NCBI GenBank assembly: GCA_002162095.1
Contig: CP021424.1
Location: 1,302,001-1,366,000 of the forward strand
Direction: 5' to 3'
Length of the DNA: 64,000 bases
DNA from: Armatimonadetes bacterium Uphvl-Ar2
GTDB taxonomy: Bacteria; Armatimonadota; Fimbriimonadia; Fimbriimonadales; Fimbriimonadaceae
The translations under genes and the position numbers were made by a program. The notes below the pieces were generated by a model. That model was not told where the DNA came from and did not search any database. It worked only from the letters and a program-made list of their open reading frames with translations. Shown piece after piece: positions 45,363 through 54,038 of this stretch (the first letter of the stretch is position 1; the number at the start of each line of letters is the position of its first letter).

Positions 45363-47002
45363 CTACTGGATCACAGCCTGAATCGGGATGCGAACTTCGG
45401 GTTGCTTGGGGTCATCGGTGCTGGCAATGACTGAGCCCCGTACGGCCCCGACGGGGGCGCCACCCTTGTAGCGGACGTCAATGCGGATATCGCCGCGCTC
45501 ATTGCTAGGGCCGAGTTTGGCCTCAAAAAACTCCGTATCCGTGCGCACCGAGGTCACCTTGAAGGGTTGGCCGGGGCGGGTGAGAATCACCCATCCTTGG
45601 GCGGGTAGCCCCGAGGAAATCGCGCCGAAGACCACCGCCACCGGGCTGGGAGCGATCCCCTGCTGCACGAAAAACGTGTAGGGAATGATCCGGAAAGCCT
45701 CTGATGTCGTGGTGATGTTCAGCCCGATAGGAGATCGGCCCGCCGGAAGCATGGAGCCAGTGTTGAGCCGGATGCGGTAGCCCACGCGCTCGACGGGTTC
45801 GGATTCGCCCAGGGTCGGGTCGGCAATGCGGCCGCGCCAGGGTTCGTACTTCACCGACAGGCCGGCCCCCAGGGCTTCGATCTTGGTGACCGTGAGCTTG
45901 GCCTCGGGGTCAATGGCCATAAAGATCTCGACCTCTTCGTTGGGGCCGTTCAATACGGTCACGTCTTGCGGCTTGGCATGGATGAATCGCACGGCCGGGC
46001 GCACAAACGATGTGAACGGAATGCGGCGCAGCGGCGCGTCGGGATCATTGGAGTAAAGGTAAATCGCTTTACGGAATGGCCCGGGAAAATTGGTGGTGTC
46101 GATCTGCCCTTGGATGAGCGAGGTTTGGCCGGGGGCGATGTCAAGCCTTCGCTGAGCGAGGCCATCCCCAAGGGTAAAGCACCCGCAATCGGGGCTAATC
46201 ACCACCGAAAGCGGGGCGTTGCCAGGGTTACTGAGTTGGAACGAGAACGGCACGAGCGCCCCTTGCATTTGGGGGTCAAAGTTCACCTCCACCGTGTCGG
46301 CCCGTAGCACGGGTCGCGGAGCCACCAGCACCTTGCCTTCGGCCGCCGCCGCGCGCAACTGGTCGCTCAGCGCGATGAGCCGTCGCACGGTTTGCCACTC
46401 TTGCGAGAGCACCTGCACGCGCACCCGCGCATTCAGGTCGCTGCGGCCCATGGCGCCGCCGGGGCGGGCCGACCGGGCCAAGCCCAAGGCTCGCCCAATC
46501 GCGTGGGCGGTTTCATAGGTGATCATCTCCGCTTCGCTGGGTTGGGGCGGGGAGAGTCGGTAGTGCGCCAGCACGGCCTCGACTTGGGGCTCGGAAGGAT
46601 CGTTGGAAAGGAAGAAAGTCGCGCCCTGCGGCACGCCGGTGCCCTCGTCGGCGGGGAGGGACTCGGTGTAGTTGATGAGGATATCCCGGCTGGGGCCGAA
46701 GCTCAGTTCAAGTTCCGGCATGACTCGTCGCCAGGCGTCGAGGCCAGCCTCCACCGCTTTGCGGTATTTGGGGCGATACTCCGCCGCCAAACCGGAGTCG
46801 TCGTACTGAATGGTCAGCTTCTTGCGCGGGAGGCGGGCCGAAATCTGGCGGGCGAGCGTAAAGTCTCCCGCCTCCATCGCGGAATAGATCTCCTGGGTCC
46901 ACGCCAGCACCTCGGCGTTGGTGCCCGCGGGGGCACGGGGCCGATTTCAGCAACCGGGGTCGCGGCGAGCGCGCCCCACAGGGCAAGGGTGGCCAGAGTC
47001 AT
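45363..47002 (-). CDS. DUF1573 protein with a degenerate matrixin-like domain, one apparent frameshift
   Basis: The start at 47002 gives a signal peptide (MTLATLALWGALAATPVAEIG); the frame then breaks at the G5 run 46929-46933 (+ strand) and continues as GTNAEVLAWTQEIYSAMEAG in the next frame to the stop at 45363, giving about 545 residues if one base is added. A middle segment (KLTIQYDDSGLAAEYRPKYR to AHAIGRALGLARSARPGGAM) resembles a matrixin metallopeptidase, but the zinc motif HExxHxxG reads HAIGRALG, lacking the catalytic Glu and the second His, so it should be inactive. A DUF1573 domain follows (ALVPFSFQLSNPGNAPLSVV, SPDCGCF) with further beta domains. Probably a periplasmic binding or scaffold protein co-expressed with the tetraheme cytochrome. 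Confidence 0.75.
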
Positions 47003-47035
47003 ATCTGTTCGTACGACGGGTTGAGACCGGTCAAG

Positions 47036-48155
47036 TTACTCGAAGAATTCTTCGCCTGCGTCTTTGGGCCGTTTGAGGAAGGCTTCAATGAACCCATCCA
47101 CGTTGCCTTCCAGCACGCCAGAAGCGTTGCCGGTTTCGTGCCCGGTGCGGTGGTCCTTCACCATCGTGTACGGCTGCAAAACGTAGGAGCGAATCTGGCG
47201 GCCCCATTCGGCCGGTCCCGTGTCGCCCTTTAGTTCGTTCACTTTATTCTGGTCTTGCACCTTTTGGACTTCCAGCAGGCGGGCGGCCAAAACCTTGAGG
47301 GCGCTAGCGCGGTTCTTGTGCTGGCTACGCTCGTTTTGGCAAAGTACGGTGATGCCGGTGGGGATGTGCGTGAGGCGCACCGCCGATTCGGTCTTGTTCA
47401 CGTGCTGCCCACCCGCTCCTCCGGCGCGCAGAGTCTCTTCCTTCACGTCATCCATGTTGATGTCGATTTCGGTTTCTTCCATTTCGGGCAGAACCTCAAC
47501 CTTACAGAAGGAGGTGTGGCGGCGTGCGGCGGCGTCAAACGGGCTGATGCGCACGAGGCGGTGCACCCCATTTTCGGCTTTGAGATAGCCGTAGGCGTTG
47601 GGGCCACCCACCGCGAACTGGACGCTGCGGTAGCCGGTCACGTCGCCCGGGGTCTCGCTGATGACCTCGCACTTGTAGCCCTTGTTTTCGCACCAGCGTT
47701 GGTACATGCGGAAGAGGATGCTGGCCCAGTCGCAGGCTTCGCTGCCCCCGGCTCCGGCGTTGACTTCCACGATGGCATCGCGGTCGTCGTATTCGCCATT
47801 GAGCAGGGTTTGGAGCTCATAAGCCTCCATATCGGCCATGAACTGCATGGCCTCCTGGTCGTTCAGCTCCTGCATTTCGGCATCGGGCTCGGTGCGCAAC
47901 ATCTCGCGCATCTCAAGGATGTCGTTGAGGCGCCGGTCGAGTTCACGATACGGGTTGACCCGGCCCTTGAGGCGCGACAAGCGCTTCATCTCGGACTGAG
48001 CGGTCTCCGGATCGTTCCAGAATTCGGGTTCTTGTTGTCGTTCTTCGATTTGAACGATTAGGGATTCAAGCGTTTTGAGGTCAAAGATGGCCTCCAATCG
48101 CGTCCAGCCGTCCTCGGGCCTTGGACAAAGATTCTTGCTGTTCGTACGTCAGCAC
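47036..48155 (-). CDS. prfB: Peptide chain release factor 2, with programmed +1 frameshift
   Basis: RF2 reads UAA and UGA and releases the nascent chain. The main frame (from about 48097) shows the SPF anticodon-like tripeptide in [14 protein letters not shown] and the catalytic GGQ in [12 protein letters not shown], and is otherwise typical. Codon 25 of an upstream zero frame that begins at GTG 48155 ([20 protein letters not shown]) is an in-frame UGA: GGAGG CCAT CTT TGA C. As in E. coli, a Shine-Dalgarno-like GGAGG and CUU-UGA-C shift the ribosome by +1, so that the full protein is made only when RF2 is scarce. The final protein is about 372 residues. A start at 48097 alone would miss the N-terminal helix. 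Confidence 0.95.
48080..48095 (-). promoter_or_regulatory. prfB programmed +1 frameshift signal
   Basis: GGAGG (48095-48091), spacer CCAT, slippery CTT (48086-48084), stop TGA (48083-48081) and C. The spacing of the GGAGG to the slippery codon is one base longer than in E. coli. Confidence 0.9.
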
Positions 48156-48195
48156 GGCGGAGACAGTACCTCATTTTGAGGCCAGGAGCGGGTCT

Positions 48196-48525
48196 CTAGC
48201 CTGCTCGGTCCAGTCCGTGGAGGGTGGCCTTCGGCCGGTATTGGTGATGAGCCGCACGTTGCTTGCGCTCGCCGGCCATTTCCTGGGAGATATCAGCATG
48301 AGCGGCCTCCATCTGCTGAATGATGTCCGCTTCCAAGGTTTGGACTTGTTGCAAGATCGCTTTGACCGAGGGCGCAGACGGGCTCGAAATGGAATCCAGC
48401 ACGGCCTGGCGCTCCGTCAGCAAATAGTCTAAATCGGTCACCTGGCCCGCGGAAAGGCATTCGCCCAGGGCGCGGGTGAGGTGGAGCAGGCGTTCGGCAG
48501 CCTGGAGATCAAGCGGCTTTGGCAT
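48196..48525 (-). CDS. FliT-like flagellar chaperone candidate
   Basis: A 109-residue all-helical protein started at ATG 48525, overlapping the end of fliS by 17 bases. It has LDLQAAERLLHLTRALGECL, VTDLDYLLTERQAVLDSI, and ALLQQ-type helices (AILQQVQTLEADIIQQMEAA) without transmembrane segments, as in FliT-type chaperones for the filament cap. Family assignment rests on size, helical pattern, and position after fliS, so it is not certain. The rest of the flagellar genes are elsewhere. Confidence 0.5.
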   Translation of the reverse strand: MPKPLDLQAAERLLHLTRALGECLSAGQVTDLDYLLTERQAVLDSISSPSAPSVKAILQQVQTLEADIIQQMEAAHADISQEMAGERKQRAAHHQYRPKATLHGLDRAG

Positions 48526-48943
48526 CGCCGAATCCGGGAGTGGCAGCATTGGCTTGCGCCGTGGCGCGCTGCTGCTTGTCCAGTTCGCTCCAGCTCTCGC
48601 GGAGGTCGCACAACACCTTTTCGCAGCGATCCAGAGCGGACGCGTCATCGTTGATGTTCGCCTGCACCAGCTGGTCGTAAACGTAGCTGTAAAGCGCCAT
48701 CAGGTTCTTGGCAATCTCGCCGCCCTTTTCCATGTCAAGGCACGACATGAGCTCGGTGACGATGCGCTGCGCTTTGGTGATCTGCTCGTTTTGCACAAAG
48801 TGGCTCTCTTGCAGAATGGCTTGCTTGCCCGCCCGGATGAACCGCAGCGCCCCATCGTAAAGCATGATGACGAGCTGAAGCGGGGTGGCGCTGGCCACGG
48901 AGTTTTGACGGTAAGTGTTCACGTTCGAATACGGCGTCGCCAT
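48509..48943 (-). CDS. fliS: Flagellar export chaperone FliS
   Basis: A 144-residue protein that binds flagellin and keeps it from assembling in the cytoplasm. The family signature is clear: YRQNSVASATPLQLVIMLYDGALRFIRAG, then KAQRIVTELMSCLDMEKGGEIAKNL and LYSYVYDQLVQANI. Its presence suggests that the organism has, or recently had, flagella, although no other flagellar gene is in the window apart from the FliT-like gene that overlaps its 3' end. Confidence 0.93.
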   Translation of the reverse strand: MATPYSNVNTYRQNSVASATPLQLVIMLYDGALRFIRAGKQAILQESHFVQNEQITKAQRIVTELMSCLDMEKGGEIAKNLMALYSYVYDQLVQANINDDASALDRCEKVLCDLRESWSELDKQQRATAQANAATPGFGDAKAA

Positions 48944-48976
48944 GGCTTGGTCTCTCCCGTATCTTCGGGCGAGAAA

Positions 48977-49441
48977 CTATTCCTCTTTAGGTTCGCGTCC
49001 GTACGGATAGGCGGCGGCTGCCAATAAGAACGGCACAAAGGCAATGAGTAGCGGCACCAGCCACGCCACCTCATCGGGCCATTCGGGGCGGGGAATGTCC
49101 ACGTTCAGCTTGCCGAGCATGGTCTCTTTGAGGCGCAAGTAGGCGAAAACCGCCACCGCCATTTGCCCGCCGATATAGCCACTTACAGCCGGGGGCCCGG
49201 TCTTGCGGATGGCAATGATGCCCAGCACGGCCGCAATGCACGGCCCCAACAGAATGATGTTGCGCATGCCCACCACGGTGTATTCGGGGAAGACCAGGAA
49301 CGGCCACATGCCCATGAAGTAACCAAAGAGCGCCAGAAAGCCCGTGAACCCGCAACCCAGCAGGAGCTTGGTTTCGTAATCCGCCTTTTTGGCCACGGGG
49401 CCTTCGCGGCGTTCATCGGTCTGCAGGGGTTCGATGGGCAC
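48977..49441 (-). CDS. Small four-helix membrane protein, unknown function
   Basis: A 154-residue membrane protein with a charged start (EPLQTDERREGPVAKKADYE) and four hydrophobic segments: GFTGFLALFGYFMGMWPFLVF, GMRNIILLGPCIAAVLGII, GYIGGQMAVAVFAYL, and VAWLVPLLIAFVPFLLAAAAY. No family was recognised and no catalytic residues stand out. It lies upstream of fliS on the same strand with a gap of ~30 bases, and diverges from the cyclase gene at 49530. Confidence 0.6.
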   Translation of the reverse strand: MPIEPLQTDERREGPVAKKADYETKLLLGCGFTGFLALFGYFMGMWPFLVFPEYTVVGMRNIILLGPCIAAVLGIIAIRKTGPPAVSGYIGGQMAVAVFAYLRLKETMLGKLNVDIPRPEWPDEVAWLVPLLIAFVPFLLAAAAYPYGREPKEE

Positions 49442-49529
49442 GTGTTACGCAAGCTTACGACTTTTTGGTCACTGGCGATGCAACTGAGTTCGTGATAGGA
49501 GAGAGTATAGGTACCCTTGCCGGGTCTGC

Positions 49530-51683
49530 ATGTGGCAGAGGATTTTCTCTCGCCCGCCCTCTCTCCGGCGGATATTGACCATTCGTGTGAGCCTCCTTCT
49601 GCTCGTCACGCTCGTGGTCATTACCCTCCTGGCCTTTTGGAATGGTCGCGCCACGGTGGCCGATCTTGGGGGGCGCATCGTGCGGCAGACCGCCCAGCAG
49701 GTGGACGACCGTGTGAAGGCTCTGCTGGCCAACGCTGAGGCGCAGGCGAATCTGCTCGCCGGGTTTGCCCAAACGGGACTGGGAGTTCGCACGGCACGGC
49801 TGTCAAGCGGCCAGTTTCCCGAGTTAGGGCGGCAACTCTTTGAAGTGATGCGAGCGAACCCGGAGTTCAGTTCCGCGCGCTACATCGTGGACGCCACGGG
49901 TGAATCCATAAGCGTCATCCGGCGGCCCAATGGCACGCTCGTGATGCAACGCTCCGACCGCACGGGCTGGCAGACCAGCACGTACCGCCGCCAGGATCTG
50001 GTGCCCTTTGGGGACGAAATGCGGGTGATTTTCGAAGACCCGGAGGCCACCTTTGACCCGCGCCGAACTTTGGTCTACGAAGAAGTCCGCGCGCAAAAGC
50101 GGAGCGTGTGGGGTGGCACTGACCTGCTGAAAGGGACAGTGGACGTGACCACGGTGGGCATCAGCTATGCCGTGCCGCTCTACGACAACCGCCAAAACAT
50201 GGTGGGCGTGGTGATGGTGGATCTGAGTGTGGGCGAACTGAGTCGCTACATCAGTCGCATCCGGGTGGCGCAGAACGGCTACGCCTTCTTGGTGGAGCAA
50301 CGAGGGCGACAAGAGGCCCGCATCGTGGCCTATCCCAACTTGGACCGACTCCTCACCACGGAGCAAGGCTTGGAACGCCTCGCGACCCTGGATGAGCTGC
50401 AGGACGAACTGGTGACCAAAAGCCTGGACTTGCTGCTGGTGGCGGCACGCCAAGAACCAGGGACGGTGGCGAGCGGATCGGTGCGGCGCAACGGCGTCAG
50501 CCACTTGGTGGGGTTGGTTTCGGCGAGCGGGGCCGGGCCCCCATGGACGATCGGGGTGGTCGTACCAGAGGACGACTTTATGTCGGGTGTGCAGCGCACC
50601 ACCAGCTTTGTCCTCGGTCTGGGTTTGGTGGCCCTGGCGATGGGGGTGGTGCTGACGTTCTGGTTTGCCCGGCGCCTGAGCCGACCCCTCGGCAACTTGG
50701 TGACCGAAACCGAACGGGTGCGAAAACTCGACCTGGCCCCGCGCCTGACGGAACCCGTGGGAGTGCGAGAGATTGACGCCTTGGCCGTCAGCGTGGAGCA
50801 GATGAAGACGGGGTTGCGCTCGTTTGAGAAGCTCGTGCCCTCGGATTACGCCCGTCACCTCATGAGTTCGGGGCAGGAGGCCAAGCTGGGGGGCGAGCGC
50901 CGGTGGATTGCCACGTCATTTGCCGACATCATCGGGTTCACCGCACTGAGCGAACGGCTGCCAGCGGAAGAATTAGTTAAGGTTCTGGCCGAGTACCTGG
51001 ACATGCTGAGTGACGAAGTGATTCAACGCCAGGGGACGGTGGACAAGTTCAATGGGGATGATGTGATGGCCTTTTGGGGGGCTCCCAAGGCCGTGGCGCA
51101 CCCCGGGCAACTCGCATGTGAGGCAGCCCTGGCCGGGCGGGCCGTGATCTTGGCCATGCACCCCGAGTGGCGGCGGCAGGGGCGGCCGGCGCTAAGGGCG
51201 TCGTTCGGCATCGCCACGGGCGATGTGATTGTGGGCAACATCGGCAGCCGGGAGCGGATGCAGTACACCGTCATTGGCGACGCGGTGAACCTGGCCAGCC
51301 GCCTGCAGGGCCTGAACAAGGCGTACCAAACCGAAATCCTGATTGATGTGAACACCGCCAAAGAAGCGGGGCCGGAGTACCTCACGCGGTGCGTGGACTA
51401 CGTGGCGGTGGCGGGGCGAGAGGAGCCGATAGAACTCCGCGAGCTGCTGGGCCGCCGGGATGACCTGGATGCGGCGGCGATTATGGCCGTGCGCGGCTAC
51501 GAGCAGGGGCTCCAGTTGTACCGAGATCGCAAGTTTGCCGAGGCGGTGGACTGCCTGAGCGAAACGTTGAAGTTGTGGCCAGACGACGGCCCTTCGCGGG
51601 TGCTGCGCGCTCGTGCCCAGGATTACATGACCGCCCCGCCGCCAGAAGATTGGGATGCGGTGACGCGGTTTTCGGTGAAGTGA
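49530..51683 (+). CDS. Class III adenylyl cyclase with periplasmic sensor and HAMP
   Basis: A 717-residue membrane enzyme. TM1 is LTIRVSLLLLVTLVVITLLAF; the periplasmic region (~40-345) resembles a Cache-type sensor (VVMVDLSVGELSRYIS, GYAFLVEQRG); TM2 (SFVLGLGLVALAMGVVLTFWF) leads to a HAMP segment and the cyclase domain. Metal aspartates are D466 (FADIIGFT) and D510 (NGDDVMAFWG); adenine selectivity residues K506 and D584 (IGDAVNLASR) and the transition-state N587/R591 are all present, so it should make cAMP. A C-terminal TPR-like tail follows. The ligand of the sensor is not known. Confidence 0.92.
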   Translation: MWQRIFSRPPSLRRILTIRVSLLLLVTLVVITLLAFWNGRATVADLGGRIVRQTAQQVDDRVKALLANAEAQANLLAGFAQTGLGVRTARLSSGQFPELGRQLFEVMRANPEFSSARYIVDATGESISVIRRPNGTLVMQRSDRTGWQTSTYRRQDLVPFGDEMRVIFEDPEATFDPRRTLVYEEVRAQKRSVWGGTDLLKGTVDVTTVGISYAVPLYDNRQNMVGVVMVDLSVGELSRYISRIRVAQNGYAFLVEQRGRQEARIVAYPNLDRLLTTEQGLERLATLDELQDELVTKSLDLLLVAARQEPGTVASGSVRRNGVSHLVGLVSASGAGPPWTIGVVVPEDDFMSGVQRTTSFVLGLGLVALAMGVVLTFWFARRLSRPLGNLVTETERVRKLDLAPRLTEPVGVREIDALAVSVEQMKTGLRSFEKLVPSDYARHLMSSGQEAKLGGERRWIATSFADIIGFTALSERLPAEELVKVLAEYLDMLSDEVIQRQGTVDKFNGDDVMAFWGAPKAVAHPGQLACEAALAGRAVILAMHPEWRRQGRPALRASFGIATGDVIVGNIGSRERMQYTVIGDAVNLASRLQGLNKAYQTEILIDVNTAKEAGPEYLTRCVDYVAVAGREEPIELRELLGRRDDLDAAAIMAVRGYEQGLQLYRDRKFAEAVDCLSETLKLWPDDGPSRVLRARAQDYMTAPPPEDWDAVTRFSVK

Positions 51684-51706
51684 GCCCCGCATAATGAAGG
51701 GGCATC

Positions 51707-52864
51707 ATGAACGGTCCCCTCGCGCGGATTTCTCGAATCACGGACGCTCGCACGCGCCGCATCAGTAGTTACGATCGCACCGGCGCCAACATGGACTGCG
51801 TCACCGTGCCCCCGGGGGGCACCCGCGTGGTGGCGGAGATCGCGGGCAGTGGGTGCATCACCCACATGTGGTTTACGATGTGGAGCGAGGTGGACGCTCT
51901 GATCCGCTCGCATTGTTTGTTGCGCATCTATTGGGACGGGGCGGATGAGCCGAGCGTGGAAGCGCCCATCGGGGAGTTATTTGGCAATGCTTGGGGCGAG
52001 AACTATCTGTTTTCTAGTCTGCCTTTGGTGTGCGGCCCCCGCGATGGCCGCGCGATGACGAGCTACTGGCCGATGGCCTTCCGCCAGGGGGCGCGGGTGG
52101 AAGTGGTGAACCAGAGCGAGTCCACGCTGGACCGGCTCTACTTCTATGTGGACTACGAAGAGCGCGAAGTGGCGGCGGACGAGGGTTATTTCCACGCGCA
52201 GTATCGCCAGGAGCTGACGAACAGCCACGCCCCCGACGGCGAAGGCGACGCGATGCCACCCGTCATCCCCAACCAGAGCGATGCGGGCAACTATGTGTTC
52301 CTCGATGCGGCGGGGCAGGGCCACTACGTGGGGGTGAACCTCTACGTTGAGAGCCCGACACCGCTTTGGTACGGAGAAGGGGACGATATGTTCCGGATTG
52401 ACGGCGAGGAGTACCCGTATAGCCTGCACGGTACGGGCACGGAGGATTACTTCAACACGGCGTGGAGCCCGGAATACGAGTTCCAGCACCCCTACTTTGG
52501 ATTGGCGCGGGTGCCGGGGAGGGAGCCGGGGCTGGCAGATGGCTGGACCAAGCGTGACTACCACTTTTGGTGGCTGGGCCGGACGCATTGCTACCGTTTC
52601 CACATGGAGGATCCGGTGCGGTTCCGCTCCAGCCTGCGGGCGAGCCTGGAACACGGCCACGCCAACACGCTCAGCTTGATGCTGCGCAGCGTGGCGTATT
52701 GGTATCAGTCGGCGCCGGTCGCTGCGGGGTCGGTGATCCCACCGGTGGCCGAACGGCAACCCATGCCCCCGATCATTGACCAAGACATCCACCACTGGCG
52801 CGATACCTGGATGAAGCAGAACCCCGGTGACGCCTGGGGCAACAATTGGCGGACTAAATCCTGA
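51707..52864 (+). CDS. GH172/DUF2961-type glycoside hydrolase-like protein
   Basis: A 385-residue protein of the DUF2961 family, whose members include difructose-dianhydride synthase/hydrolases and other exo-acting furanosidases (GH172). The signature HGTGTEDYFNTAWSPEYEF (Glu246 in GTGTEDYF), the jelly-roll segment VPPGGTRVVAEIAGSGCITHMW and SSYDRTGANMDCV are present. The protein lacks a clear signal peptide and has its catalytic acidic residues near the middle. Substrate is not predictable: arabinofuranosides and fructans are candidates. A short gap separates it from the cyclase gene upstream and from the thioesterase downstream. Confidence 0.88.
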   Translation: MNGPLARISRITDARTRRISSYDRTGANMDCVTVPPGGTRVVAEIAGSGCITHMWFTMWSEVDALIRSHCLLRIYWDGADEPSVEAPIGELFGNAWGENYLFSSLPLVCGPRDGRAMTSYWPMAFRQGARVEVVNQSESTLDRLYFYVDYEEREVAADEGYFHAQYRQELTNSHAPDGEGDAMPPVIPNQSDAGNYVFLDAAGQGHYVGVNLYVESPTPLWYGEGDDMFRIDGEEYPYSLHGTGTEDYFNTAWSPEYEFQHPYFGLARVPGREPGLADGWTKRDYHFWWLGRTHCYRFHMEDPVRFRSSLRASLEHGHANTLSLMLRSVAYWYQSAPVAAGSVIPPVAERQPMPPIIDQDIHHWRDTWMKQNPGDAWGNNWRTKS

Positions 52865-52891
52865 GGCAAGGGCGGCGGTAACCTCCCGGGC

Positions 52892-53323
52892 ATGAACCAG
52901 GAAGTCTCGGTGGAAAGAATCCGCGTGCGGTACGGCGAAACCGACCAGATGGGGCATGCCTACTACGGCAACTATATGTTGTGGTTCGAGCAAGCTCGTG
53001 GCCGCTGGTGCCGCGACCGTGGCTTTACCTACAAGAGCCTGGAGGACATGGGCTATAAGCTGCCCGTGGTGGAAGTCCAGGCCCGGTACCGGGGCGAGGT
53101 GAAGTACGACGACCTCATCCAGGTGCGAATCCACGTGGCGGAGTGGAAGCGTTCTGCGGTCAAATTCGCTTACGAAATCTACAACGAAACCAGCGGTCAG
53201 GTGACCACCGAAGGCTACACCTGGCACGTGCTGGTGGGCCAAGAGATGCGGGCCATCACCGTACCGACCGAGGTCGGGGCTTTGATGGAGCGGGCGCCCT
53301 CGCCCGAAACCGCTCTGCCCTGA
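52892..53323 (+). CDS. Acyl-CoA thioesterase, YbgC/4-hydroxybenzoyl-CoA type
   Basis: A 143-residue hotdog-fold enzyme. The active-site motif RVRYGETDQMGHAYYGNYMLWFE, with the catalytic Asp18 and His22, is that of the 4HBT/YbgC class, followed by KLPVVEVQARYRGEVKYDDLI. YbgC homologues hydrolyse short or medium chain acyl-CoA and associate with the Tol-Pal system or phospholipid turnover in some bacteria; no tol genes are nearby. Frame intact, stop at 53321-53323. Confidence 0.9.
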   Translation: MNQEVSVERIRVRYGETDQMGHAYYGNYMLWFEQARGRWCRDRGFTYKSLEDMGYKLPVVEVQARYRGEVKYDDLIQVRIHVAEWKRSAVKFAYEIYNETSGQVTTEGYTWHVLVGQEMRAITVPTEVGALMERAPSPETALP

Positions 53324-53411
53324 TGGGGCCGGTAAGATTTCCATAAGTCTTGGCGTAAGAACTTCCGACAATGGAGGGTAGGGACAGGTATGACCTGCAC
53401 CCACGTGAGCG

Positions 53412-54038
53412 ATGGACCCCTTGCGGCCGACCCCCGGAGTGATCCGGAATGATGTGAATCTGAACCCGAGCGCGAGCCAAGCGGCGCGTAGCGGGGCGGC
53501 ACGTCCGGTCGTCCGTGCAGCGGCGGAAGCCGTGCAGCGCATGGAGCAGGCCCGTCCGAACGAGGGCACTCAACCTTCGGCCCGCATCGTGGCGGCCCAG
53601 CGACTGGTGGTCCAAATGACCGACCTCGTGGCCGGAGTCCGCGAAGGCCTGGAGGCCAACGCCACCCGCACCACAGACCTGAAGGCCGACGAGCGATTGC
53701 TGCAGAGCGCCTACGCCACCGCCCTGGACCTGATTGAAAACACCCGCGCCGACGGTGAGCCGGTGGTCCGACTGGAATCCAGTGGCCCGGCCGTGCAGAA
53801 CGCCGCGAATGTCTACGGCATGGTGAAGGGGGACAGTGAGAGTCCGCTCATCCGCCGCCTCGGCACTTTGCTTACCGGACCGGACGGGGTCGTTCCCACT
53901 CTGGATGCCCTGCGGCAGGACGAGATCGTCTCCGCCGATGAAACCCAGGCCCGCTTGGTGCGCCTGGAAATGCGGCTGGAAGCCCTGCGCGAACCCCTGG
54001 CCCGAGCTGGCCAACCGGGGCTGGATCTCAGCGCTTAA
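53412..54038 (+). CDS. Helical protein of unknown function
   Basis: A 208-residue protein, charged and strongly helical from about residue 30 on (ARIVAAQRLVVQMTDLVAGVREGLEANATR), with a low-complexity start (NLNPSASQAARSGAARP) and a final helix QARLVRLEMRLEALREPLARAG. No catalytic motif, signal peptide or membrane segment is visible. It may form a coiled coil. Its stop overlaps the stop of the convergent MFS-HEAT gene by four bases. No homologous family is recognised. Confidence 0.55.
   Translation: MDPLRPTPGVIRNDVNLNPSASQAARSGAARPVVRAAAEAVQRMEQARPNEGTQPSARIVAAQRLVVQMTDLVAGVREGLEANATRTTDLKADERLLQSAYATALDLIENTRADGEPVVRLESSGPAVQNAANVYGMVKGDSESPLIRRLGTLLTGPDGVVPTLDALRQDEIVSADETQARLVRLEMRLEALREPLARAGQPGLDLSA

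Noticed and set aside
48009-48097. ATG at 48097 as the true start of prfB
   Set aside because: The preceding zero frame with GGAGG and CTTTGAC shows that translation begins upstream and shifts frame; the ATG start would drop the N-terminal helix.
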